Shown here: one piece after another, positions 39,203 through 47,729 of the stretch | Layout of the letters: each line of letters starts with the position of its first letter | Position numbering within the stretch: position 1 is the stretch's first letter | NCBI GenBank assembly: GCA_022821905.1 | Contig: JAJECS010000010.1 | Coordinates: 1-55,554, forward strand | Length of the DNA: 55,554 bases | Direction of reading: 5' to 3' | Source: Chloroflexota bacterium | GTDB taxonomy: Bacteria > Chloroflexota > UBA11872 | Notes under the pieces: generated by a model | The model's input: the letters and a program-made list of their open reading frames with translations, nothing else | What the model was told of the DNA's origin: nothing | Databases searched by the model: none | Position numbers and translations under genes: made by a program

Positions 39203-41035
39203 CTAAACCTCGGTCGGGCCCTCCGACTCCTCGGTGTCCTCCATGTCATCCATCTCTTCGACTTCGCAGATCGGCAGGCCGACCTCGTCCAAGTCGCCTC
39301 TGGGAGTCGCCGCCAACCCCGGAGGCACGCAGCCGGTGAGCTGATTACCCGCGAGATACAGGCTTCGCAGGCTGCCGAGGTTGCCCAACTCGCGCGGAAT
39401 CTCACCGGTCAGTTCGTTGTGGCTTAAACCCAGCACTTGCAGGCTGGTGAGGCTGCCCAGCTCAGGCGGAATCTCACCGGACAACCGGTTGACACGCAGC
39501 CACAGCTCTTCGAGGTTGACGAGGTTGCCCAGCTCGGGCGGAATCGGGCCGCTGAGCCGATTGGTGTCCAGGTCCAGCTGTTCCAGGTTGGTGAGGTTGC
39601 CCAACTCAGGTGGAATCGGGCCCGTCAACCGGTTGCTCCAGAAGGTCAGCCAGACCAGGTTGGTGAGGTTGCCCAACTCGGCTGGGATTTCGCCGCTGAG
39701 CTGGTTCAGGGTGAAGTCCAAGTGGGTGGCCGTCGAAAGGTTGCCCAACTCGCGCGGAATCTCGCCGGTCAGCTCATTGATGCCCAGCGCCGCCCACTGC
39801 AGGCTGGCCATGTCGCCCATCTCGGCGGGGATGGACCCGCTGAACTGATTGGCCCACAGGGAGAGATGGGTCACGTTGTCCAGGTTGCCGATCTCGGGCG
39901 GGATCTCGCCTTGCAGCTGATTGCCTTGGACGTTCAAGTTCACCAAGCCTGCGAGCTGGCCAATCTCGGGCGGGAGCGTGCCCTGCAACTGGTTCTGCGA
40001 GAGGTTCAACCTGACGACTCGGTCGTGGGCGTCCGTGGTGACGCCGAACCACTCGCCGAGCGGCGCGTCGCTGAGCCAGTTTCCGTTCTTGTTCCAGTCG
40101 GGGCCGTTCGTTGCATGGTAGATCGCGACCAACGCGTCACGCTGAACCGCCACGTAGGCGTCGTGGTCGCCGTTGGTGGCTCCGTAGAGCATGGCCAGCG
40201 CGGCCCCGCCGGAGACGCTCTCGGGCGAGTAGGCCTCGCCGTCGCTCAGGGGCCCGGCCGCCTGGAAGCTCGCGAACACCTGGTGGCTGCTATAGGGGTA
40301 GTGGCGGTCGCGGACGGCGTCGCCCAGCAGGCGCAACTGCACCGGCTGGTTCCGGCCCGGCCGGAATTCGAACACCGCAGCCTGGAAGTATTGGCGGATG
40401 ATGCCGGGTTGGGCGCCCGCGATGCCGAGCGTGGCGCCCGGATGGTCGTCCAGCCGAGCATCGCTCTTCGGCAGCCCAAACGCTTGCAGGCCGCCGAGCG
40501 CGGTGTAGAAGTCCAGGAATCCGGTGGGGGTGCCGTCAACGGCAAAATTGGAGATGCGGTGTCCCCACGGCCCCATCGGCCGGCCGGGCTGCTCGCTCAG
40601 CAGGTCGGACTCAACGCCGAGGTCGGGCGCGCCGCTCAGGCCGCCGCCGAGGTAGTCCCACACCAGCCGCCGTTCCATGCGCCACATGCCGTCGCGCTGC
40701 TGGCAATCCGCGACGCCGCGTTGGTAGTACTGCGTCAGGCTACCGGCACTCTCTTCGACAACCTCGGAGGTGGCGAAGCCCCAGCGGGTAACGGCGCCGG
40801 TCGACTCGTAGTGCGAAAGGAAGTTGCAGTCGACCTCCCCGTCCCCAACCGTCACGCGCAGGTCCGGGATGTTGTGCGTGAGGTGAGCGTCGGGCTCGGC
40901 GAACACGCTCCGCGTCACGACGGCGGAGAGGCCGTCGTGCGAGTCGGCAAGGGTGGGTGCGGCCGCGGCGATGCCGGCAACGAGCAGCGCAAACAGCAGT
41001 GCGCCGAGGCGTATGGGACGCAGCGAAATGGTCAT
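39203..41035 (-). CDS. Secreted plant-type leucine-rich repeat protein with LGFP-like module
   Basis: A 610-residue exported protein. Residues 1-30 are a signal peptide (RPIRLGALLFALLVAGIAAAAPTLA). Residues about 130-270 carry the module shared with 9983-12478 and the tandem pair at 50436: FTALGGLQAFGLPKSDA-type, QYFQAAVFEFRPGRNQPVQLRLLGD. A cap resembling LRRNT (ALVAIYHATNGPDWNKNGNWL...GEWFGVTTD) leads into about nine 24-residue repeats of the pattern NxLxGxIPxELGNLxxLxxL, the plant-type LRR. The C-terminus is very acidic (EMDDMEDTEESEG). ATG at 41035 has AAGGA upstream. It is probably an extracellular binding protein; its partner is unknown. Confidence 0.83.
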   Translation of the reverse strand: MTISLRPIRLGALLFALLVAGIAAAAPTLADSHDGLSAVVTRSVFAEPDAHLTHNIPDLRVTVGDGEVDCNFLSHYESTGAVTRWGFATSEVVEESAGSLTQYYQRGVADCQQRDGMWRMERRLVWDYLGGGLSGAPDLGVESDLLSEQPGRPMGPWGHRISNFAVDGTPTGFLDFYTALGGLQAFGLPKSDARLDDHPGATLGIAGAQPGIIRQYFQAAVFEFRPGRNQPVQLRLLGDAVRDRHYPYSSHQVFASFQAAGPLSDGEAYSPESVSGGAALAMLYGATNGDHDAYVAVQRDALVAIYHATNGPDWNKNGNWLSDAPLGEWFGVTTDAHDRVVRLNLSQNQLQGTLPPEIGQLAGLVNLNVQGNQLQGEIPPEIGNLDNVTHLSLWANQFSGSIPAEMGDMASLQWAALGINELTGEIPRELGNLSTATHLDFTLNQLSGEIPAELGNLTNLVWLTFWSNRLTGPIPPELGNLTNLEQLDLDTNRLSGPIPPELGNLVNLEELWLRVNRLSGEIPPELGSLTSLQVLGLSHNELTGEIPRELGNLGSLRSLYLAGNQLTGCVPPGLAATPRGDLDEVGLPICEVEEMDDMEDTEESEGPTEV

Positions 41036-41220
41036 GGAAGGGAATTCCTTTGGACTCCAGCCTCGCGGCCTGAGCAGCTTTTGCAACTGTGCCTGTCGAG
41101 TGGCTTGTTGACAAGAGATTGCAGCGTGCAGTGTTCCGCCCCAGGGCGCATGTGTGGGCCGCTGCGTATGATGCGGATCGGCTGTGCCGGTGGCGCTGCC
41201 TTGAACGACCTGAGGAACGC

Positions 41221-42285
41221 ATGCCGACGTTTTCCGCCGAACCCCTGACCGCCGCCACGGCGCGGATTCTCGAGGCCGCGGGCACGCCCGCGGAGGCGTC
41301 CGCCAAGATTGCGACGTGGCTGGTGCGCGCCGATCTGTCGGGGCATCCCTCGCACGGCGTGATCCGCATCCCCGACTACATCGACCGCATCCGCCAGGGC
41401 GCGTTCATCCCCGCGGTGGGCCCGGTGGTGGCATCCGAGTCCGACACCACGGTCTTGCTGGACGCCCAGTATGGATTCGGTCACCTGGCGGCGGAAGATC
41501 TGACGCTACGCCTGGCGGCGAAGGCCAAGACCTCGCGCGTGGCCATTGGCGGCATCTTCCACTGCAACCACATCGGGCGCCTCGGTGAGTGGGCTGAGCT
41601 GGCGGCCGATCTGGGCGTGGTCTACCTCATGGCCGCGGGCGGGCCGGGCACGATGCGGGCGGCGCCGTTCGGCGGCGCCGAGGGGCGGCTGAGCACGAAT
41701 CCGATGGCTTTTGGCGCGCCGGCGGCCGAGGCCGATCCGCTGATCGTCGACTTCGCCACCACGGCCACCGCCGAGGGCAAGGTGCGGGTGGCGCTGGCCA
41801 AGGGCACGCAGTTGCCGCCCGGCCAGATCCTGGACGGCGACGGGCAGCCGTCAACGGAACCGGGCGACCTCTATGACGGCGGCGTGCTGCTCCACATGGC
41901 GGGTCACAAGGGCTACGGCCTTTCGCTGATGACGGAGATTCTGGCCGCCAATCTCACCGGCGCCATCAACCCGGAGATCAACGTGCGCATCGGCACGTTC
42001 GCCATGGCCGTCGACACCAACGCCTTCGACCAGGGCGACGGTTACGACGCCGCCTCCCGCAACACGTTCGACCGCATGCGCAACACGCGCCCGGCCGCCG
42101 GTTTCGACGAGGTGCTGATCCCGGGCGATGTCGAACGTCGCTCGAGGGAGAAGCTCAGCACGGCCGGCCTGCCGGTGGCCGAGGCGACGTGGACGGCAAT
42201 CCTGGACACGGGCGAAAGCCTGGGGCTCAATCGGGGTGGACTCGACGGGCTGGCGCGGGGGTCGGAAGCAGCGGCGCAGACATAG
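41221..42285 (+). CDS. Malate/L-lactate (Ldh_2) dehydrogenase family protein, paralogue 2
   Basis: A 354-residue relative of 37909-38964 with the same landmarks: GHPSHGVIRIPDY, NHIGRLGEW with the catalytic His, AFGAPAAEADPLIVDFATTATAEGKVRVA and MAGHKGYGLSLMTEI. The two share long conserved blocks but differ across the mid region, so they may act on different 2-hydroxyacids or at different steps. ATG at 41221 has GAGGAA upstream. It is divergent from the leucine-rich-repeat gene (185 bases). Confidence 0.9.
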   Translation: MPTFSAEPLTAATARILEAAGTPAEASAKIATWLVRADLSGHPSHGVIRIPDYIDRIRQGAFIPAVGPVVASESDTTVLLDAQYGFGHLAAEDLTLRLAAKAKTSRVAIGGIFHCNHIGRLGEWAELAADLGVVYLMAAGGPGTMRAAPFGGAEGRLSTNPMAFGAPAAEADPLIVDFATTATAEGKVRVALAKGTQLPPGQILDGDGQPSTEPGDLYDGGVLLHMAGHKGYGLSLMTEILAANLTGAINPEINVRIGTFAMAVDTNAFDQGDGYDAASRNTFDRMRNTRPAAGFDEVLIPGDVERRSREKLSTAGLPVAEATWTAILDTGESLGLNRGGLDGLARGSEAAAQT

Positions 42286-42306
42286 CCACCCTGCGAGAGA
42301 CCTGCC

Positions 42307-42365
42307 CCACTCCGTCATCCCGGCGGAGCCTGTCCCCGCGAAGGCGGGGAGCCGGAATCTAGTCT
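42307..42365 (-). repeat. Intergenic repeat, family A (minus-strand copy)
   Basis: The complement reads ATTCCGGCTCCCCGCCTTCGCGGGG, then ACAGGCTCCGCCGGGATGACGG, matching the right half of 677-815. It lies between convergent Ldh_2 and helicase genes. Confidence 0.75.
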
Positions 42366-42438
42366 CGACGCAATCCGGCATCACCGACATCCTTAGTCGC
42401 ACCGGTCTACGCCGAAATCCCCGTAGGCGGCGCGCGCC

Positions 42439-44295
42439 TCAGGGCGCGCAGTCCACCCGTTCGTAGCAGTCCGGCTCAAGGTCGTCGAGCAGAGACTTGC
42501 CGCCAGCGCAGTGGACGATGCACAGGTCCCGGCTGGACCGCGTGAGTGCGACGTAGAGCTGCCCGCGGCGAATGTCGATGGCGGCGCGACCCAGTTCAGG
42601 GTCAAGCAGGTAGACCGAGGCAAAGTCCAGCCCTTTCGCCGCGTGCACTGTCATCAGAGAGACGCTGGCGCCGTCCGGCGGAGTGTCCCGGTCCACGATC
42701 AGGGCTGGCACGCCCACGGCCCGCAGAGCGGCAAGCACGTCATCACGCCGGCGGTTCGTTCCCGTCAGCACCGCCATTTGGCCCGCCGCCCGCCCACTCT
42801 TTATCTCCTCGCGGATCGACCTGACGACGAACGCGAGGCCCTCCTGGTCCGTCGGGCACCTGACGAATCGCGGGAGCGGGCCTTCGCGCCGAGACTCAGC
42901 CATGGCGTCAATCTCACGGTGCATCTCCTGGCTCGTCGCATCGACGTTGGCGTAGAGCGAAGCGGCGAGCGCGTGAATCTGGCGGGTCGAGCGGTAGGGG
43001 CGGAGCAGGACGCGAGCCTGACCACGTTGCAGGTCTAACTCGCGTCTCGCCCAGCGGAAGCGACCGCGGTAAACCATCTGCGCAGGATCGGCCAGCACGA
43101 GCAGGCGCCACTCCTCGCCGGCGACAAGTGCTCGGGCCAGCCGCGCCATGACCGGCGAGCAATCCTGTCCCTCGTCCACGATCACGGCTCGATACCGTGG
43201 CGGGTCGGCGTCGGTCGTGAGAGCGTGGCGCCCGCGTTCGATCAAGTCGTCCCAAGTGCCCTTGACATCGCCACGCCGCCGGATGCGCTGGTATAGGTTC
43301 CAGACTGCCCGGCGCTGGGGTTGGCGCAGCCGCTTCAAGCCTTCGCTCTCAGGTCGTGTGAGGTCCAAATAGGGCTCAACAACGTCAAACTGGTGGGGGC
43401 TGATCACATACGCGATTTCATCGTGCAGGTCTCCCACTGACCATCCGCGCAGTTGGTCCCGCTCGGCCGACGGCAACCGCGAAAACTCCTCAGCGATCGC
43501 TTGCCTTAACCACTGCCCGTTCATGTCGATGGTCGTGGCGACGGCAAATCCCTTGACGCGCGTCTGTAGGTAGCCGTCCGACCAGCCATGGAACGTCTGG
43601 ACCTCGATCTGCCGTGCGATCTCCGGCGTGGCGAGCGTGTCGATGGTCTTGCGGACGGTCTGCATCAACACCCGGTTGTAGCAGAGATAGAGCACCCCAT
43701 TGCGGCCCTGCTCCTGCTGCGACGCCTGGCGCAGCGCGCGCCATATGGCGATTGATGTCTTGCCCGTGCCGGCGCCGGCAGTGACGAACGTCAGCCACCT
43801 GCGGCGATGCTCGTCGTATTCCACCAAGTAGCGCTGGTCGTCATCGAGGGCCGCGAAGTAGTGCTCGAAACCTCGCGCCGCCATCTCGTCGAGCACATCA
43901 GGGTTTGGCACCGGCACCGGATCCTCGGTCGCGATTCGCGGCAGCGGCGCGGGGCCACCCGCGAAGCGGCTCAGGTTGGTCCGCGCGAAACGGAGTGGGA
44001 TTTCGCTGCGGTGGCGGTCCGCCCAGGCGTACGCCTCGTCGTGGTTATCAACCCACAGCGCCACGATTCGGGTCTCATCCCTGGCAAAGATCAAGCGATA
44101 GTCGAGCGTTACCCGAGCCGAGCGCACTTCCAGATCGCCGCCGACTCTGTGGAGCAGCTCGTCGTGGAGGCCGGGGCTAAAGCGGTCCGCGCAGAGGCGC
44201 TGGATCGCCTCGGTCGTCTCCTCGCTTAACCGATCGTCAAGCGGCCTGAGCGCCCGGTCGAAGTCGTGACCGAGAAAGAGGGATAGGCCTGCCAT
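42439..44295 (-). CDS. RelE/ParE-like domain fused to a UvrD-type helicase
   Basis: A 618-residue protein. Residues about 1-97 resemble RelE/ParE/HigB-type toxins: LGHDFDRALRPLDDRLSEET, then LEVRSARVTLDYRLIFARD, then IVALWVDNHDEAYAWADRH. From about 145 it is a superfamily I helicase: Walker A AGAGTGKTS (173-181), Walker B AVIVDEGQDCSP near 400, PYRSTRQI, motif V VHAAKGLDFASVYLLD and motif VI LYVALTRSSRDL. The two halves are in one frame with no stop. ATG at 44295 begins the toxin-like part. The helicase motifs look intact. Whether the RelE-like part cuts RNA or is only structural is unknown. Confidence 0.8.
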   Translation of the reverse strand: MAGLSLFLGHDFDRALRPLDDRLSEETTEAIQRLCADRFSPGLHDELLHRVGGDLEVRSARVTLDYRLIFARDETRIVALWVDNHDEAYAWADRHRSEIPLRFARTNLSRFAGGPAPLPRIATEDPVPVPNPDVLDEMAARGFEHYFAALDDDQRYLVEYDEHRRRWLTFVTAGAGTGKTSIAIWRALRQASQQEQGRNGVLYLCYNRVLMQTVRKTIDTLATPEIARQIEVQTFHGWSDGYLQTRVKGFAVATTIDMNGQWLRQAIAEEFSRLPSAERDQLRGWSVGDLHDEIAYVISPHQFDVVEPYLDLTRPESEGLKRLRQPQRRAVWNLYQRIRRRGDVKGTWDDLIERGRHALTTDADPPRYRAVIVDEGQDCSPVMARLARALVAGEEWRLLVLADPAQMVYRGRFRWARRELDLQRGQARVLLRPYRSTRQIHALAASLYANVDATSQEMHREIDAMAESRREGPLPRFVRCPTDQEGLAFVVRSIREEIKSGRAAGQMAVLTGTNRRRDDVLAALRAVGVPALIVDRDTPPDGASVSLMTVHAAKGLDFASVYLLDPELGRAAIDIRRGQLYVALTRSSRDLCIVHCAGGKSLLDDLEPDCYERVDCAP

Positions 44296-44378
44296 GGGCC
44301 TCCGCCCTCCCCACCGATCACAGGCTCTGAATACTCTGGGTCGTTCCGACCCGCAGTATATGCGGCGCGGGTTGAGCC

Positions 44379-45557
44379 TTAGTCGGCCAGGAAGCCCTCG
44401 ATCCGGTCCAACGCAGTTTCCAGGGCCTCCATGCTGGTGGCGAAGCTGAGGCGCACGCAGGCGTCGGCACCGAAGTCGCTGCCCGGCACCACGCCGACGT
44501 GGGCGTCTTCCAGCAGGCGACCGGCCCACTCGGTCGAGCCGGACACGCCCTTGGCCGCGAAGGTGCCGGAGACGTCGGGGAATGCATAGAAGGCCCCGCC
44601 CGGCTCCGGGCAGACCACGCCGTCCAGGGCATTGAGGCGGTCGCTGAGGAACTTGCCGCGGCGCTCGAACTCGGCGCGCATGACCTCCACGCAGGATTGG
44701 TCGCCGTTCAGCGCGGCGGCCAGCGCGTGCATGGTGAAGGTGGCGCCGCCGCTGGTGGTCTGCGACTGGAGCTTGGCCATGCCCTTGATCACATCGACCG
44801 GCCCGGCGGCGTAGCCGATGCGCCAGCCGGTCATGGAGTAGGTCTTGGACCCGGCGTTGAAGGTGATGGTGTGGTCGTAGGCGTGGTCGGAGGTGGCGGC
44901 AAAGCTCTTGAAGGTGCGGCCGCCGAACATCAGGCGGTCGTACATCTCGTCGCTGAAGGTCACCACGTCGGTGTCGGCCAGCACCTCCGCCAGCGCGTCG
45001 GTTTCCTCGGGGGAGTAGGCGGCGCCGGTGGGATTGCTGGGCGAGTTGAACACGAGCACGCGCGTGCGCGGCGTGAGCGCGTCACGCAGCTGGTCCGGGG
45101 TGATCCGGAATCCGGCGTCCGCGCCGGCGTTGACGAAGACGGGTACGCCGCCGGCCAGCTTGACCTGTTCGGGATATGACACCCAGTAGGGCGCCGGGAT
45201 GATGACCTCGTCGCCCGGGTCGAGCAGGGTGGCGAAGGCCAGGTACAGGGCCTCCTTGCCGCCCACGCTGGCGACCACCTGGTCGGTGCTGTAGGTGAGG
45301 CCGTTCTCGCGCTGCAGCTTGGCGACGACGGCATGCTTGAGCTCGGGCACGCCCGAGGCCGGCTTGGCGTATTTGGTCTCGCCGCCGTCCAGGGCCGCCG
45401 CCGCGGCCGCCTTGATGTGGTCGGGCGTGTCGAAGTCGGGCTCTCCGGCACCCAGGCTCACGACGTCGATGCCCTGGGCGCGCATCGCCGCGACCTTGTT
45501 GCTGACGGCAATGGTCCCCGATTCGGCCAAGTCTTGAACGCGCTGCGAGATCTTCAC
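44379..45557 (-). CDS. Class I/II aminotransferase, aspartate-aminotransferase-like
   Basis: A 392-residue PLP enzyme of the AAT-Ib branch. Landmarks are VSLGAGEPDFDTP, KYAKPASGVPEL, SVGGKEALYLAF, PAPYWVSYPE, NSPSNPTGAAYSPEE (Asn and Pro of the cofactor site), FSDEMYDRL and the PLP-Lys in FNAGSKTYSMTGWRIGY. It probably moves amino groups between aspartate or a neutral amino acid and 2-oxoglutarate. Start is GTG 45557, matching the conserved VKISQRV. It lies 31 bases after the nucleotidyltransferase gene, at the end of the four-gene run 44379-48490. Confidence 0.92.
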   Translation of the reverse strand: MKISQRVQDLAESGTIAVSNKVAAMRAQGIDVVSLGAGEPDFDTPDHIKAAAAAALDGGETKYAKPASGVPELKHAVVAKLQRENGLTYSTDQVVASVGGKEALYLAFATLLDPGDEVIIPAPYWVSYPEQVKLAGGVPVFVNAGADAGFRITPDQLRDALTPRTRVLVFNSPSNPTGAAYSPEETDALAEVLADTDVVTFSDEMYDRLMFGGRTFKSFAATSDHAYDHTITFNAGSKTYSMTGWRIGYAAGPVDVIKGMAKLQSQTTSGGATFTMHALAAALNGDQSCVEVMRAEFERRGKFLSDRLNALDGVVCPEPGGAFYAFPDVSGTFAAKGVSGSTEWAGRLLEDAHVGVVPGSDFGADACVRLSFATSMEALETALDRIEGFLAD

Positions 45558-45588
45558 GGGCCAGCCTTCGGATAAGAGTCGGCGGCGC

Positions 45589-46869
45589 TCATTGTGCCTG
45601 ACCCGACGTTGGGGCAGTGGGACCGCCGGTGATGTCGTAGGCGAACACGCCTTCGCGGAAGAGATAGGCATTGACCTCGCGGTCGAGCCGCCGCTGGTAG
45701 ATCACGTCCAGCGCGGCGCAGGCGCGCTCTAGGTAGCGCGAATACAACGCCGCCACGTTGGCCGCGACCAGGCGGACGGCTTGGACGCCCCCGCGCCGCA
45801 GCGGTCGCAGGGCGTTCTGGAATGCGGCCTCGTCGGCGGGTGCGAGTTGGGCTGCTAGCTCCGTCGACTGCGAGCGCACGCGGGCCAAGTCGGCGGCGAG
45901 TTGCGCCGCCATGGCATAGCCCCAGAGCAGCCCGGTGTACAGGCCGCGGTTGAAGTAGCCGGCGCCGACCATGGCGTGCATGAGCAGGTGGTGGGCGGCC
46001 TCGACGGCTCCGGACGCCGTGAGAGCACCGCGGCTCGCACCGGTCGGGGCACTCTCTGGGTCCGGCGGCTCCGGATGCAAGGGAACCGTCATTCCGTGGC
46101 GATGCCGAACCTCCGCCGCGAGCGGATGCAGGACGGCCAGGGTCGGGTCGATGGAATCGGCCGCTGGATCGGGCCAGGCGGCGCTCCATGCTCGCAGTGG
46201 GGTCAGGAGGGGCTCGACGTCGGCAGACGTGAGCGCGTCCGCCGCGTGCTTGGGTCCCGCGAGGCCCGCGGCGTGCGGATCGCGCAGCAGCAGCAGCAGG
46301 CGTTGGGCTGAGTCCAGCAGGGTGGCCTGGGCCTGGACCGCCGCCAGAATCGAGCGGTCCTCGATGGCCTGCTGCAGCCGTCGCAGCTCAGTTGGAACCC
46401 GCGCGGCCTCGCGCTCGATCAACTCCGTCGGGGTGAGCAAGGGCGGCGCCAGGGGATTGCCGGCAAACCGCGCCACCAGCCCGCCTGGGTCGATCAGGGG
46501 CGCCACCGCCTCGTGCCTCGGGCCGCGCAGGGTCGCCGGGATCGTGATCTCAAGATCCGCGCGCAGCGGCCCCTCGAACGTGGCGACGACGAGGTGTCCA
46601 CCGCGAACGGGCCGCCCGAACCATCCCAGCACCGGGTGGATCGCAGCCAACGAGTCCGGCATGGCGGCCATCACGGCGGGGAGATCGGACTCGGCGACGG
46701 CCAGCCGCAAGTCCACGTCCGACCAGCGGTCCGCCGTTCCCGCGGCGATGCTCCCGCCAATCCACGCCGCGACGACTTTGGCGTCCCGCTCCAGCGCCGC
46801 GCGTGCCGACTCGATGAGCCGAAACTGCGGGCTGTCGGGCGCCAGGTCCGGGCTGGTCGACAGGCTCAT
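45589..46869 (-). CDS. Nucleotidyltransferase-fold protein
   Basis: A 426-residue protein. Residues about 30-55 have the nucleotidyltransferase signature GGSIAAGTADRWSDVDLRL (Gly-Ser, then Ser-Asp-x-Asp). The third acidic residue probably lies in RADLEITI (about 105). The rest is helical with no family I recognise. The fold is used by aminoglycoside adenylyltransferases, MNT antitoxins and others, so the target is uncertain. Its ATG overlaps the nucleoside hydrolase stop by four bases (ATGA), which implies coupled translation. Confidence 0.7.
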   Translation of the reverse strand: MSLSTSPDLAPDSPQFRLIESARAALERDAKVVAAWIGGSIAAGTADRWSDVDLRLAVAESDLPAVMAAMPDSLAAIHPVLGWFGRPVRGGHLVVATFEGPLRADLEITIPATLRGPRHEAVAPLIDPGGLVARFAGNPLAPPLLTPTELIEREAARVPTELRRLQQAIEDRSILAAVQAQATLLDSAQRLLLLLRDPHAAGLAGPKHAADALTSADVEPLLTPLRAWSAAWPDPAADSIDPTLAVLHPLAAEVRHRHGMTVPLHPEPPDPESAPTGASRGALTASGAVEAAHHLLMHAMVGAGYFNRGLYTGLLWGYAMAAQLAADLARVRSQSTELAAQLAPADEAAFQNALRPLRRGGVQAVRLVAANVAALYSRYLERACAALDVIYQRRLDREVNAYLFREGVFAYDITGGPTAPTSGQAQ

Positions 46870-47729
46870 CCGCCGCGGCCGATGACGTCGAGCAACTCGC
46901 GGCGAAAGGCGCCTGTGTCGATCGACGCGGCGATGCGCAATTGGGTGGCCTCGCTCGCCACCCGAAACCGGACCTGGCCCGCCACGACCTCGGCGCGTCG
47001 GGGCGTCAAACCGAGGCGAAGGAACTCCTCGCCCAGCGCCAGGGTGAGCGCCGCGGGGTCGTACATGCTGGTCCAGTCGCGGTCGCGCCGGTCCAGGTAG
47101 GTTTCCAGCATGAGCCCCAGCGCGGGGCCAATGCCCGGGGCGCGTCGCACGCGGTCAAGATCGGCCCGCCGCAGCTGCGCCTGCGAGGTGACGAGGTATT
47201 CGCCCACGCGCACGCGCCGGCCGCTGTTGCACACGGCGGCCGCGGCGGCGGGATCGGTGCCGAAGTTGTGCTCGCGCGGGTTCGTCGGATCGTGCCGACC
47301 GCCCATCATCACGATTCCAGCCAGGCGGTCGAGGGCCTCGGGGCGCTCGGCCACCAGGGCGGCGGCGTTCGTGGCCGGACCAATGGTTGCCAGCCACACG
47401 GGCTCGGGCGCGGTGGCGACCACGTCGGCCATGAGGTCGACAGCCGACCGGGAATCGCGGCGGGGATCATCACGACCCTGGGGCACCGCCACGTCGCCGG
47501 AAAGGGGGATGCCCTCGATGCCAGCGTTCGATTCGCCCGCGGCCACGGGAACATCGTCGACGCCCAACTGGTCCAGCAGCCGCAGCGTCAGCGCCGCCCG
47601 CCAGCACGTGTCGCCGAGCACGGTCGTGACCGCGCACAGGCGAATCCGCGGGTGCCGCGCGGCGAAGGCGAGGGCAAAGGCGTCGTCCACGTCGTCGCCA
47701 ATATCGGTGTCGAGGATGAGCGAGATCAC
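46866..47729 (-). CDS. Inosine/uridine-preferring nucleoside hydrolase family
   Basis: A 287-residue ribohydrolase that splits nucleosides into base and ribose. The calcium-binding signature is ILDTDIGDDVDDAFAL at the start, with MMGGRHDP and REHNFGTDPAAA later, as in the family. GTG at 47729 overlaps the preceding gene's TGA by four bases (GTGA). The final part has DPAALTLAL, where the family holds a further active-site Asp. Alternative: a nicotinamide riboside or ADP-ribose related hydrolase, which share this fold. Confidence 0.9.
   Translation of the reverse strand: MISLILDTDIGDDVDDAFALAFAARHPRIRLCAVTTVLGDTCWRAALTLRLLDQLGVDDVPVAAGESNAGIEGIPLSGDVAVPQGRDDPRRDSRSAVDLMADVVATAPEPVWLATIGPATNAAALVAERPEALDRLAGIVMMGGRHDPTNPREHNFGTDPAAAAAVCNSGRRVRVGEYLVTSQAQLRRADLDRVRRAPGIGPALGLMLETYLDRRDRDWTSMYDPAALTLALGEEFLRLGLTPRRAEVVAGQVRFRVASEATQLRIAASIDTGAFRRELLDVIGRGG

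Noticed and set aside
39437..41248. 603-codon plus-strand frame antisense to the LRR gene
   Set aside because: Its repeats only mirror the periodic LRR coding on the other strand; no ribosome site or conserved motif.
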